A stretch of 64,000 nt of DNA from Pelodictyon luteolum DSM 273 (GTDB lineage Bacteria; Bacteroidota; Chlorobiia; Chlorobiales; Chlorobiaceae): the NCBI RefSeq assembly GCF_000012485.1, contig NC_007512.1, positions 1,055,001 through 1,119,000 on the forward strand. The letters run 5' to 3'. Positions 1 to 6,806 of the stretch are shown here, piece by piece. Position 1 is the first letter of the stretch; each line of letters starts with the position of its first letter. The position numbers and the translations under genes were made by a program. Under the pieces are notes generated by a model. It was not told the origin of the DNA. It did no database searches and saw only the letters and a program-made list of their open reading frames with translations.

Positions 1-446
1 TTGATTTCCTCTGCGTTGTGGAGTTTGTCTTTCGGTCCGCTCTTTTCCGACAGGAGGCCGAGAGCCGCTGCAAGCCAGGCATGGCCCGGTGCACTGGTGC
101 TGTCAAGGGCAATGCTTTGCCGGCCGTAGTCAACCGCTTTACGGTAATGCACGATGCGTTCCCGGCGGCGGTCCGGGCGCAGCGATTCAGCGAGGCTCAC
201 CTGGAGCCGGGCCATCTTCCAACGGGTTTCGGCGCTGGCCGGATCCTCTTTCAGCGCAATGCCGTAGAGCGAATCGGCGCTCTCATACTGCATTTTCCAG
301 AATGCCCGGTCGCCCTCGTTGATGGCATGCAGGGCCTGCGTTTCGCCCATTGCGCAAGGGGTTCCGCCAATGGCAGACAAAGAGGTCACAATGGCACCGA
401 GCGCTAAGGTGCGGAGGAGGCGGAGTGTCGGAGTGTAGTGCTTCAT
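1..446 (-). CDS. Exported helical (TPR-like) protein, 3' part cut by window edge
   Basis: The reading frame opens at an ATG 5 bp after the DoxX stop codon and stays open for about 148 codons to the window edge, so the C-terminus is missing. Residues 1 to about 37 look like a signal peptide: basic start, hydrophobic stretch LALGAIVTSLSAIGG, then Ala/Cys-rich. The mature part is helical, with repeated AINEGDRAFWKMQYESADSLY-like and HYRKAVDYGRQSIALDSTS-like segments that resemble TPR helices. The tight spacing suggests co-transcription with the upstream doxX-like gene. I cannot name a family with certainty, and the function is unknown. Confidence 0.6.
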   Translation of the reverse strand, partial: MKHYTPTLRLLRTLALGAIVTSLSAIGGTPCAMGETQALHAINEGDRAFWKMQYESADSLYGIALKEDPASAETRWKMARLQVSLAESLRPDRRRERIVHYRKAVDYGRQSIALDSTSAPGHAWLAAALGLLSEKSGPKDKLHNAEEI

Positions 447-451
447 GACCG

Positions 452-952
452 TTATTTGAACCAGAGTGAGTCCGGATGTTTCCTGAGCAGACTCCGCTCA
501 AGCCCGAGCCAGTGCCCTGAGGGAAGCACAATCATGAGAATGGAGTAGAGCATGAGGGGCGGCATCGACCAGTTGAAATACGCGCCGGCCGTGAAGTTCA
601 GGAAGAGAAAGAGCGCGAAGGCAGCATTGGCCCTTACGGCGATGCCGAGAATGAGTCCCGCGGCGATGATGAGTTCTCCGAGGGTGACGATCCAGGCGAT
701 CGGCATAGCCATCGGGATGGCGAAATACTCGAGGTAGAGCGCCTGCAGCGAGCCCGGCTCGAGTTCACTGAGCCGCAGGGTGAAGAATCCTTCCATCAGG
801 TCGCTCCATAGCCACCCTTTCACCAGCTTGTGCCAGAACCCGTAGACAAAGATGGCGGCAAACAGGTATCGCCCGATGAGAAAGAGGATGACTCCTATGC
901 TCTTCAGCGGATGCTGGCGCATCCAGCCGGCCTTCCATTCAAAATCGCTCAT
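452..952 (-). CDS. DoxX family integral membrane protein
   Basis: The product has 166 residues and four predicted membrane helices (about 19-39, 78-98, 104-122 and 128-146). The hydrophobic, Gly/Ala-rich pattern matches the DoxX/DoxD-like family, with the typical RYLFAAIFVYGFWHKL first helix and the GELIIAAGLILGIAVR motif. DoxX proteins are small inner-membrane proteins sometimes linked to thiol or quinone redox chemistry; nothing here shows the substrate. The ATG start is well placed, and the gene is followed after 5 bp by an exported-protein gene, so the two probably form an operon. Confidence 0.75.
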   Translation of the reverse strand: MSDFEWKAGWMRQHPLKSIGVILFLIGRYLFAAIFVYGFWHKLVKGWLWSDLMEGFFTLRLSELEPGSLQALYLEYFAIPMAMPIAWIVTLGELIIAAGLILGIAVRANAAFALFLFLNFTAGAYFNWSMPPLMLYSILMIVLPSGHWLGLERSLLRKHPDSLWFK

Positions 953-1338
953 GGTCCTTCACGAGAAAAAGTTGGAGGGTTGTTACGGGTCCTTCATTGA
1001 AAGTATACACAAATTCTGTCGCACATCCTGCAGTCTGCACTCTTTGGCCGGCTGGACATCCTCGCCGCATGACTCATGCGTGCGCTCAGCAGGGCATGTG
1101 CATTGGGGGAGTATGCGTCTTCAGGCGCGCAGTGCATCCTCTCTGATGATGGGTACGGCTTGTCAGGTATGAGGGGAAAGCAGCGTGTCTGATGACGTGT
1201 CGTCGTTCTCTGTGATTGATGCTGTTGATTTTCTCTGGACCAGGCTTGAACTATTGAGGGAAGCTTGAAAGATGTGGCGATTCTCGGGGCGTTGGGTGAA
1301 CGGCCCCCCGGCAGCATCGGCCGGGGGCTTCAGTTGAG
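953..1338. other. Intergenic region without a convincing gene
   Basis: About 390 bp between the doxX-like start and the DUF2156 stop. Short ORFs here have no coding-like composition or recognisable motif. The only structure I see is the GC-rich hairpin at 1303-1328 near the end of the minus-strand operon; the promoter for the doxX-like gene must also lie here. Confidence 0.5.
1303..1328 (-). terminator. GC-rich hairpin downstream of the DUF2156 gene
   Basis: An inverted repeat of about 9 bp (GCCCCCGGC paired with GCCGGGGGC) around a short loop, 11 bp past the stop of the minus-strand gene. There is no strong U-tract, so it may be a terminator or an mRNA-stabilising stem. Confidence 0.45.
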
Positions 1339-2322
1339 TCAGCAGCCGCTTGCCGAAGAAAAGGGCTTCCCTCCGTTTGCTGGTTCTTCCTCACCCTCAT
1401 CAAGGAGGTCGAGTTGCTGCAGGGTGGCCTCTGCCAGCAGTTCGACAAATCCTGTGCTATAGGCAAGCTCGAAGAGCAGGGACGGCTTTAGTGCTACGCC
1501 GGGGCCGGCACACAGCCGCATGGTGCGCCACAGGGGACGGAACTTGTTTTTGAAGGCGTAGAGGCCTTTATAATCATAAGCGTGCCGGCAGAGCGGCGCT
1601 GCGGTTAACAGTATCCGTTCAAGGAGTGCGAGCGGCTGAGGGTCCCCTTGATGTATCATGAAGGGAACCTCACCGAGGCTCAGTCGTTCAGCGCCTTCAG
1701 CCCGCAGCTGTTCTGCTGTTCCGGCAATAAGGCATTCCATGACGTCTCCGGGTGCGTTGGCGCTCCGGAGCATCAGCTCGGTATGGAATGCGTTCTTTCC
1801 CTGCCGGGAAAGGGTCAGGCAGGCATGCCAGACTCCCGAAAACGACCGGAACACGAAACACCGTGATGTTTCCAGGGGGTTGCTTCGGAACAGATTCCGG
1901 AGCATGGGCTTTCCGGCATGCACCGATTCTTTCTGCAGTGCCGCAAGGCGCCCGGTGGTGAGGGCTGCGGGGGGGATTTCCTCAACCATGCCGTGCCGCC
2001 ATCCCCGCTTAAGCGCTGCCCGGACTCTTTTCCCTTCAAAGTGCCGGTGTGAAGTGAGGTCCAGCACCGCATCCATTCCTGTCCTGAGGGTGTCGTCACC
2101 AAAAGAATGGAACAGGGCGCTGACTTCCGGCGGACAGCCCCTGATGACGAACCCTTCGGGATGCAGACGCTGCAGCTCCCTGTAGAGTGTTGTGAGGTCG
2201 AAAGACGGGGGTATGTCTGCAAACGGAATCCAGGTATGTCGGGATAATGGGAGCGTGACGGCATGGTACCTTGGAGCGCATTCTTCGCTCCTGTGCCAGC
2301 TTGAGGGCAGGGATGCGTACAT
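1339..2322 (-). CDS. DUF2156 / phosphatidylglycerol lysyltransferase C-terminal domain protein
   Basis: A soluble protein of 327 residues whose pattern matches the DUF2156 (LPG_synthase_C, GNAT-like) domain of MprF-type aminoacyl-lipid synthases. Supporting motifs are HTELMLRSANAPGDVMECLI, GAERLSLGEVPF and YDYKGLYAFKNKFRPLW. There is no membrane part, so this is a stand-alone catalytic-type domain. It could transfer an aminoacyl or acyl group, but the substrate is not evident. It is the last gene of a minus-strand operon beginning with chlorosome protein genes, 3 bp after the preceding ORF, which suggests a role in chlorosome or envelope lipid modification. That role is inference only. Confidence 0.65.
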   Translation of the reverse strand: MYASLPSSWHRSEECAPRYHAVTLPLSRHTWIPFADIPPSFDLTTLYRELQRLHPEGFVIRGCPPEVSALFHSFGDDTLRTGMDAVLDLTSHRHFEGKRVRAALKRGWRHGMVEEIPPAALTTGRLAALQKESVHAGKPMLRNLFRSNPLETSRCFVFRSFSGVWHACLTLSRQGKNAFHTELMLRSANAPGDVMECLIAGTAEQLRAEGAERLSLGEVPFMIHQGDPQPLALLERILLTAAPLCRHAYDYKGLYAFKNKFRPLWRTMRLCAGPGVALKPSLLFELAYSTGFVELLAEATLQQLDLLDEGEEEPANGGKPFSSASGC

Positions 2323-2325
2323 CGG

Positions 2326-2580
2326 TTACCGTTTCAGGGATCCCTCCCCGGGTGTGCGCCTGGGCTTTGATGCGGCACCCTCGCCAAACAGTCCTGTAGC
2401 TTTTTCGTTGATGAAGCCGGCTGTTTTGACAACGGCAGTTCCGGCGGCGAAAAGGCCGAGTCCAATGACGGCAATGCCTGCGATGCCGTGCAGTGCCGGT
2501 GCGGCGACCGGGGCAAGCAGCGCAGCGCCGCCGGCGGCTCCTGCCGCTGTTGCCGCGGCAGCTATCGGGTTCTGGTTCAT
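2326..2580 (-). CDS. Small hydrophobic protein, possible CsmC/CsmD-like chlorosome protein
   Basis: An 84-residue Ala/Gly-rich protein with a long apolar stretch (residues about 8-55) and a basic tail (SKPRRTPGEGSLKR). Its core LLAPVAAPALHGIAGIAVIG resembles MLAPLVGIPLCLHALGGILL in the neighbouring CsmC/D-like protein (2821-3195), so the two look like divergent paralogues. The ATG follows a good ribosome binding site (AGAGGAAAC). Position within a chlorosome operon and composition suggest a chlorosome envelope protein of the CsmC/D type, but the length and tail are unusual, so I give no symbol. Confidence 0.6.
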   Translation of the reverse strand: MNQNPIAAAATAAGAAGGAALLAPVAAPALHGIAGIAVIGLGLFAAGTAVVKTAGFINEKATGLFGEGAASKPRRTPGEGSLKR

Positions 2581-2606
2581 GGTATGTTTCCTCTGTGTTG
2601 CTGTTG

Positions 2607-2843
2607 TTAATTCATCCGGACCTTGTGGTGCCCTTTGGGTACCTGCAGCTTGCGCCCGTATTGTTCGCCGGCGGTGAAGCCTTCAATGAACACCATTTCG
2701 CCGAACTCTTCAAGCGTCATATCCAGATCGAGCTTCTGGCGGAGATGCTCTCTGAAGTTCTTCTCCGCAGAACACTGATCGATTTTGTGGATGTAGTTTT
2801 TCCATGCCGACTGGACGGCATTAAGCCATAATCGCCTGATCAT
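2607..2843 (-). CDS. Small conserved-looking hypothetical protein in the chlorosome operon
   Basis: A 78-residue charged, helical protein (MIRRLWLNAVQSAWKNYIHK, later LDMTLEEFGEMVFIEGFTAG). I chose the ATG at 2843 because it overlaps the end of the upstream CsmC/D-like gene by 23 bp, as expected for translational coupling; an upstream start at 2894 would add 17 polar residues and a longer overlap. Neither start has a clear Shine-Dalgarno sequence. I do not recognise the family. It is not a membrane protein, and its setting between two chlorosome-type genes points to assembly or regulation of that organelle at most. Confidence 0.55.
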   Translation of the reverse strand: MIRRLWLNAVQSAWKNYIHKIDQCSAEKNFREHLRQKLDLDMTLEEFGEMVFIEGFTAGEQYGRKLQVPKGHHKVRMN

Positions 2844-3195
2844 AAGGGGTGAACTTATTTTCTGGTTGGACGTTGCTTCCTGCTGCTGCCTCATCTATCA
2901 CGTTTTTGGCGGTGATCGGGACGGCAACGACAGTGTTCAGGGTTTTCGCTGATCCGCTCGACCCAGAGCGCTTTTTTGTGATTGCGCCGAAATCGACTGT
3001 TGAGGCAAGAGCTCCAAGGATGGGGACTGCGGCGGGGGTCATCGGTGCGAGGGTGGCGGCAATGCCGGCGCCGGCAAGGAGTATGCCTCCAAGAGCGTGC
3101 AAACAGAGTGGAATGCCAACGAGAGGTGCAAGCATTGCCAGACCCTGCATGCCCTGCTCTGCAGGTGTTGACGCGGTGCTGGAGGATGCGGGCAT
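2821..3195 (-). CDS. CsmC/CsmD-family chlorosome envelope protein
   Basis: A 124-residue protein with a polar N-terminus, a long hydrophobic Gly/Ala/Leu/Pro-rich core (about 15-65, with LAPLVGIPLCLHALGGILLA) and a polar, Lys/Ser-rich C-terminus. This fits CsmC/CsmD-type proteins of the chlorosome monolayer envelope in green sulfur bacteria. The gene follows the CsmB/F-type gene by about 80 bp on the same strand and overlaps the next small ORF. Envelope proteins of this class coat the baseplate and lipid surface and influence chlorosome shape. I cannot distinguish CsmC from CsmD by sequence alone. Confidence 0.65.
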   Translation of the reverse strand: MPASSSTASTPAEQGMQGLAMLAPLVGIPLCLHALGGILLAGAGIAATLAPMTPAAVPILGALASTVDFGAITKKRSGSSGSAKTLNTVVAVPITAKNVIDEAAAGSNVQPENKFTPYDQAIMA

Positions 3196-3277
3196 GGCTG
3201 GTGCTTTTGGAATTATGAACCAGGGCGCTTCACGTGACAGAGGGGGTAGTCAAGCGTCCTGGATAAGAGCGCTTACG

Positions 3278-3505
3278 TTACTTCTGGGGGTTGAATGAAG
3301 CGGTAACGTTCTGCAGGGTGGAGGTGACGGTGTTGGTGAGATTGCCGACCAGATCGCTGGCAGTTTTCCCGAGCGGCTCAACTGCTGAAGCAGCGGAGTT
3401 CAGGATCTGTGTGACGATGTCAACCTGCATCTGGCCGATCTTTCCGACTGCGCCCATGAGTTCATTGACCGTGCTGGTGATGTCGATGTTGGTTTCGTTT
3501 GCCAT
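3278..3505 (-). CDS. CsmB/CsmF-family chlorosome envelope protein
   Basis: A 75-residue small protein starting MANETNIDITSTVNELMGAV, with KIGQMQVDIVTQILNSAASA and EPLGKTASDLVGNLTNTV following. This closely matches the CsmB/CsmF pair of abundant chlorosome envelope proteins in both length and sequence pattern. The ATG at 3505 gives the family's usual N-terminus; the frame extends upstream to 3619, but that extension is basic and unlike the family. It is probably the first gene of the minus-strand chlorosome operon, diverging from csmE. The choice between CsmB and CsmF is open. Confidence 0.8.
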   Translation of the reverse strand: MANETNIDITSTVNELMGAVGKIGQMQVDIVTQILNSAASAVEPLGKTASDLVGNLTNTVTSTLQNVTASFNPQK

Positions 3506-3928
3506 GGTGGGTATGGTTTTTTTGTTTGGGACTGATCTGAATCTTCTGATTCTTATCGGAATTATAAGTTTTATTTGTAATATTTGAAAGAGTGCTTGAG
3601 AAATTCCCCTCTCCCCCATGGCAATGAAAAGTCATAACTACTTCTCTTTTCTTGTGGCAGCACGGCTGGCCACTACGGTCGAAGCTTTTTTCAATCGCCT
3701 GCATCCTTCGGCCTCTGAGGTGGTCGAGAGACCTGCACCGGTAAAGAGGCGGGTCCGTGTTTCCGCCGAGGGGGAGTGTGCCGAGATGCCGTCCCCGCAG
3801 CTCGAGACCCCGAATTCCCGCTGCGGGTTCGCTACCGGCGAGTCGCCCCGGCTTTAGGAATTCAGAGGTGCTTTCATTACATTTATTGCGTTTATTATCT
3901 CTGCTCAGTCAATACGAAATAATCAGTT
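3506..3928. other. Divergent intergenic region between two chlorosome operons
   Basis: About 420 bp separating the CsmB/F-type operon (minus) from csmE (plus). It must carry both promoters. The parts next to each gene are AT-rich (for example the TTTATT-rich stretch at 3880-3920), while the middle is GC-rich. A plus-strand ORF at 3618-3857 lacks family resemblance and I do not call it. I see no clear operator palindrome. Confidence 0.5.
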
Positions 3929-4186
3929 ATGAAAGATTTCAACGGCGCGTTTGTTAAGGGTGCGGAGGCTTATGGCCGTCTGCTTGAGGTGTTCATCGAC
4001 GGACACTGGTGGGTAGTCGGCGATTATCTCGAGAATGTCGGCAAGTGCACCAAGCGTCTGGGCGCCAATGCCTATCCCCAGCTCTACGGCGGTGCGTCCG
4101 GCATGGGAAGCCTTCGCGGCAGTTCACCCGGCGTTTCCGGATATGCCACCCCCACCAAGGAAGTTTCCAGCCGGTTTGATTCGTGA
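3929..4186 (+). CDS. csmE: Chlorosome envelope protein CsmE (CsmA paralogue)
   Basis: An 85-residue protein of the CsmA/CsmE family. It keeps the central motif LLEVFIDGHWWVVGDYLENV, equivalent to the CsmA segment whose histidine is thought to ligate baseplate BChl a. It also keeps the conserved C-terminal SLRGSSPGVSGYATPTKEV, which in CsmA/E precursors is proteolytically removed. It is more divergent from canonical CsmA (extra WW, YPQLYGGASGMG insertion), hence CsmE. It is the first gene of a plus-strand operon with a radical SAM gene and a (bacterio)chlorophyll synthase gene. The product should sit in the chlorosome envelope or baseplate. Confidence 0.8.
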   Translation: MKDFNGAFVKGAEAYGRLLEVFIDGHWWVVGDYLENVGKCTKRLGANAYPQLYGGASGMGSLRGSSPGVSGYATPTKEVSSRFDS

Positions 4187-4251
4187 ACAGCCTGATTCCT
4201 TTTCTCTCTGCCCGCTTGTAATTCGAATCATCACTGTGCCCCGGCTGACCT

Positions 4252-5637
4252 ATGACCTCTCCATTCACTCCGAGTTCCCGGCCGGCTGCTGAGGGCGCCG
4301 GCAGGGTGCCTTCCAGAGGGAGCGGACGCAAGAAATGGCTACTCATCCAGCCCCGCAGCAATACCTCTATGATGGTTGACTCCCGGAGAGTCAGCATGCC
4401 CCTGAACCTCGTCATGGTTGCGACCCTCGCCGGCGAGGTTTTCGATGTTGATTTCATCGATGAGCGCCTCGGTGACTCTGTTCCGGAAGACTTTTCCCGA
4501 TATGATGTCGTTGCCATCACCTCCCGGACCCTGAATGCCACGAAGGCTTACGCCATTGCCGATACAGCAAAATCGCAGGGCCGGACGGTACTGCTCGGCG
4601 GCGTGCATCCCACCATGTCTCTTGATGAGGCATGCCGGCATGCCACCTCTGTCATCTACGGGGAGATCGAGTCCGTATGGCCGGAACTCTGCCGTGACAT
4701 CATGGCGGGGCGGATGCAGCCGGTCTACCGTGCTGAGGCCCTGCGCCCGATGAATGCGATGGCACGGCCGGACTTTTCCTATGCGCTCCAAAGCAGGAAC
4801 AGCCGCAGATACAGTAACAGGATCCCCGTGCTGGCGACAAAAGGCTGCCCTGTGGGCTGCAGTTTCTGCACGACGCCGACCATCTACGGGAAGAACTACC
4901 GGTACCGGGATATCGAACTCGTTCTCGACGAAATGCGCTACCACCAGGACCGCCTGGGGAGGGAGTCGGTTCATTTCTCCTTCATGGACGACAACATCAG
5001 TTTCCGCCCTGCTTATTTCAAGGAACTCCTCAGCCACATGGGTCGGCTCGGTATCAGGTGGAACGCCAACATTTCCATGAATTTCCTCCACGATCCGGAG
5101 ATTGCAGAGCTTGCGGCATGGTCCGGCTGCGATCTGATGAGCATCGGGTTCGAGTCGCTCAATCCCGAAACCCTGAAAAGTGTGCACAAAGGCTCGAACC
5201 GGCTGGAGAACTACTCCTGCGTTGTCGACAACCTCCATATGCATGGCATCGCCATCCAGGGCTATTTCATGTTCGGGTTCGACAACGACAGTGCGGAGAG
5301 CTTTCAGTTGACCTATGACTTCATCATGGATAACCGGATCGATTTCCCGGTATTCTCTCTTGTCACCCCGTTTCCCGGCACCCCGTACTTCGAGGAAATG
5401 AAGCCCCGGCTCCGCCATATGGACTGGGACAAATATGATACCTATCACTACATGTTCGAGCCTAAGGGCCTCGGCACCGGGCAGTTCCTCGATCACTTCG
5501 TCAAGGTGCAGAAGGAGGTGTACAAGGGGCGGGCGATAGCGCGGCGGATGAAAGGCAAGCCGCTGAACTGGGTCTGGCTTGCGAACCTGCAGATGAACCG
5601 CTTCACCCGCAGCCTCAAGCCCTCCATCTATCTCTGA
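4252..5637 (+). CDS. Cobalamin-binding-type radical SAM protein (BchE/BchQ/BchR-like)
   Basis: A 461-residue protein. Residues about 28-165 form an N-terminal B12-binding-like Rossmann domain (ITSRTLNATKAYAIAD, VLLGGVHPTM). A radical SAM core follows, with the CxxxCxxC cluster motif KGCPVGCSFC at about residue 200, then GFESLNPETL and GYFMFGF further on. This is the architecture of the anaerobic cyclase BchE and the C-8/C-12 methyltransferases BchQ and BchR of bacteriochlorophyll c/d/e synthesis. Its position between csmE and a (bacterio)chlorophyll synthase gene strongly suggests work on chlorosome BChl or another pigment. Which reaction cannot be told from sequence; I would first test a BChl ring or side-chain modification. 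Confidence 0.75.
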   Translation: MTSPFTPSSRPAAEGAGRVPSRGSGRKKWLLIQPRSNTSMMVDSRRVSMPLNLVMVATLAGEVFDVDFIDERLGDSVPEDFSRYDVVAITSRTLNATKAYAIADTAKSQGRTVLLGGVHPTMSLDEACRHATSVIYGEIESVWPELCRDIMAGRMQPVYRAEALRPMNAMARPDFSYALQSRNSRRYSNRIPVLATKGCPVGCSFCTTPTIYGKNYRYRDIELVLDEMRYHQDRLGRESVHFSFMDDNISFRPAYFKELLSHMGRLGIRWNANISMNFLHDPEIAELAAWSGCDLMSIGFESLNPETLKSVHKGSNRLENYSCVVDNLHMHGIAIQGYFMFGFDNDSAESFQLTYDFIMDNRIDFPVFSLVTPFPGTPYFEEMKPRLRHMDWDKYDTYHYMFEPKGLGTGQFLDHFVKVQKEVYKGRAIARRMKGKPLNWVWLANLQMNRFTRSLKPSIYL

Positions 5638-5693
5638 ATGACTTCCGGACACATGTCAGTCCTTTCGGCTTACAACCCCTTACCGCTCTAACC

Positions 5694-6707
5694 ATGCATG
5701 ACACCGCCCTCTCCCCGCGGCAGCCTTTAGGCCTGATGGATAAAATCAAGACCCACATCGAGCTTCTTGATCCGGTAACCTGGATCAGCGTTTCTCCCTG
5801 CCTGGCCTGCGGGGTGATCGGAACCGGAGCCATGCAGCCGACCTGGCATGACTATCTGCTCCTCCTGCTCCTTTTCATCATTTACGGTCCGCTCGGAACC
5901 GGTTTCAGCCAGTCGGTCAACGACTATTTCGATCTCGAGCTCGACCGCATGAACGAGCCGACGAGGCCGATTCCTTCAGGACGGATTACCAAGCGTGAGG
6001 CTGCCTGGAACTGGGGGATTGTTCTTCTTCTGGCACTTTTGATCTGCGCAGGCATTTCACTCCATATCGGTGGCCAGAGGGGGGTTGTGTTTGCCATATG
6101 CATGCTGACTGGTCTTTTTCTCGGATTTGTCTATTCGGCGCCGCCATTCAAGCTGAAAAAGAACATTTTCCTATCCGCGCCGGCCGTCGGCATGTCCTAC
6201 GGTTTCATCACCTATCTTTCGGCCAATGCGCTCTTCAGCGACATACGCCCCGAAATCGTCTGGCTTGCCGTGCTGAACTTCTTCATGGCCATGTCGCTCA
6301 TCATCATGAATGACTTCAAATCACAGAAGGGCGATGCCGAGAGCGGCATGAAATCCCTGACCGTGCTCATCGGCTCACGCTACACTTTTCTCGTGGCATT
6401 CCTCATCATCGATCTGACCTTTGCCGGGTTTGCCTTTCTTGCATGGCAGTGGGGCTTTCCGGTGCTGATGGTGATGATCCTTGTCTCCCTCGGGATCAAC
6501 ATTTCCGTACAGATTCCCATATACCGAGATCCGAGCACCGGAGCGTCATTCATGCAGGGAGCCGTCGACGACGGGTTCGGCAATGCGATTGGTAAAAGTG
6601 AAGTGAATGAGCACAACGCCTTCCTCCGCTTCCAGCTGGTCAACAACATCCTTTTCCTTCTCAACCAGTTCGTTGCGGCCGCACTCATCGGCATGAAGTA
6701 CATGTGA
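5694..6707 (+). CDS. (Bacterio)chlorophyll synthase, UbiA prenyltransferase family
   Basis: A 337-residue membrane prenyltransferase with about eight to nine hydrophobic helices. The first Asp-rich motif is NDYFDLELDRMNEPTRPIPS, diagnostic for ChlG/BchG/BchK-type (bacterio)chlorophyll synthases; the second is the NDFKSQKGDAESGM region. These enzymes esterify the C-17 propionate of (bacterio)chlorophyllide with farnesyl, geranylgeranyl or phytyl diphosphate in the cytoplasmic membrane. Green sulfur bacteria have three paralogues (BchG, BchK, ChlG). Linkage to csmE favours the BChl c-type synthase BchK, but I could not separate them by sequence, so no symbol is given. Confidence 0.85.
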   Translation: MHDTALSPRQPLGLMDKIKTHIELLDPVTWISVSPCLACGVIGTGAMQPTWHDYLLLLLLFIIYGPLGTGFSQSVNDYFDLELDRMNEPTRPIPSGRITKREAAWNWGIVLLLALLICAGISLHIGGQRGVVFAICMLTGLFLGFVYSAPPFKLKKNIFLSAPAVGMSYGFITYLSANALFSDIRPEIVWLAVLNFFMAMSLIIMNDFKSQKGDAESGMKSLTVLIGSRYTFLVAFLIIDLTFAGFAFLAWQWGFPVLMVMILVSLGINISVQIPIYRDPSTGASFMQGAVDDGFGNAIGKSEVNEHNAFLRFQLVNNILFLLNQFVAAALIGMKYM

Positions 6708-6806
6708 GCCCGGTTTCCCGGTCTGCGGCAGCTCAGCGCTTTGCTATCTTTAAAAACTTTCATTTATTGAAGTTATTTCCCATTCGGAACGGAGCAGCAG
6801 CAATCC

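Noticed and set aside
3618-3857. 79-residue ORF between the chlorosome operons
   Set aside because: No family resemblance and no ribosome binding site; it occupies the divergent promoter region.
4339-5652. 437-residue ORF on the minus strand opposite the radical SAM gene
   Set aside because: Antisense shadow in GC-rich coding sequence; the sense strand has clear radical SAM motifs and the antisense product has none.
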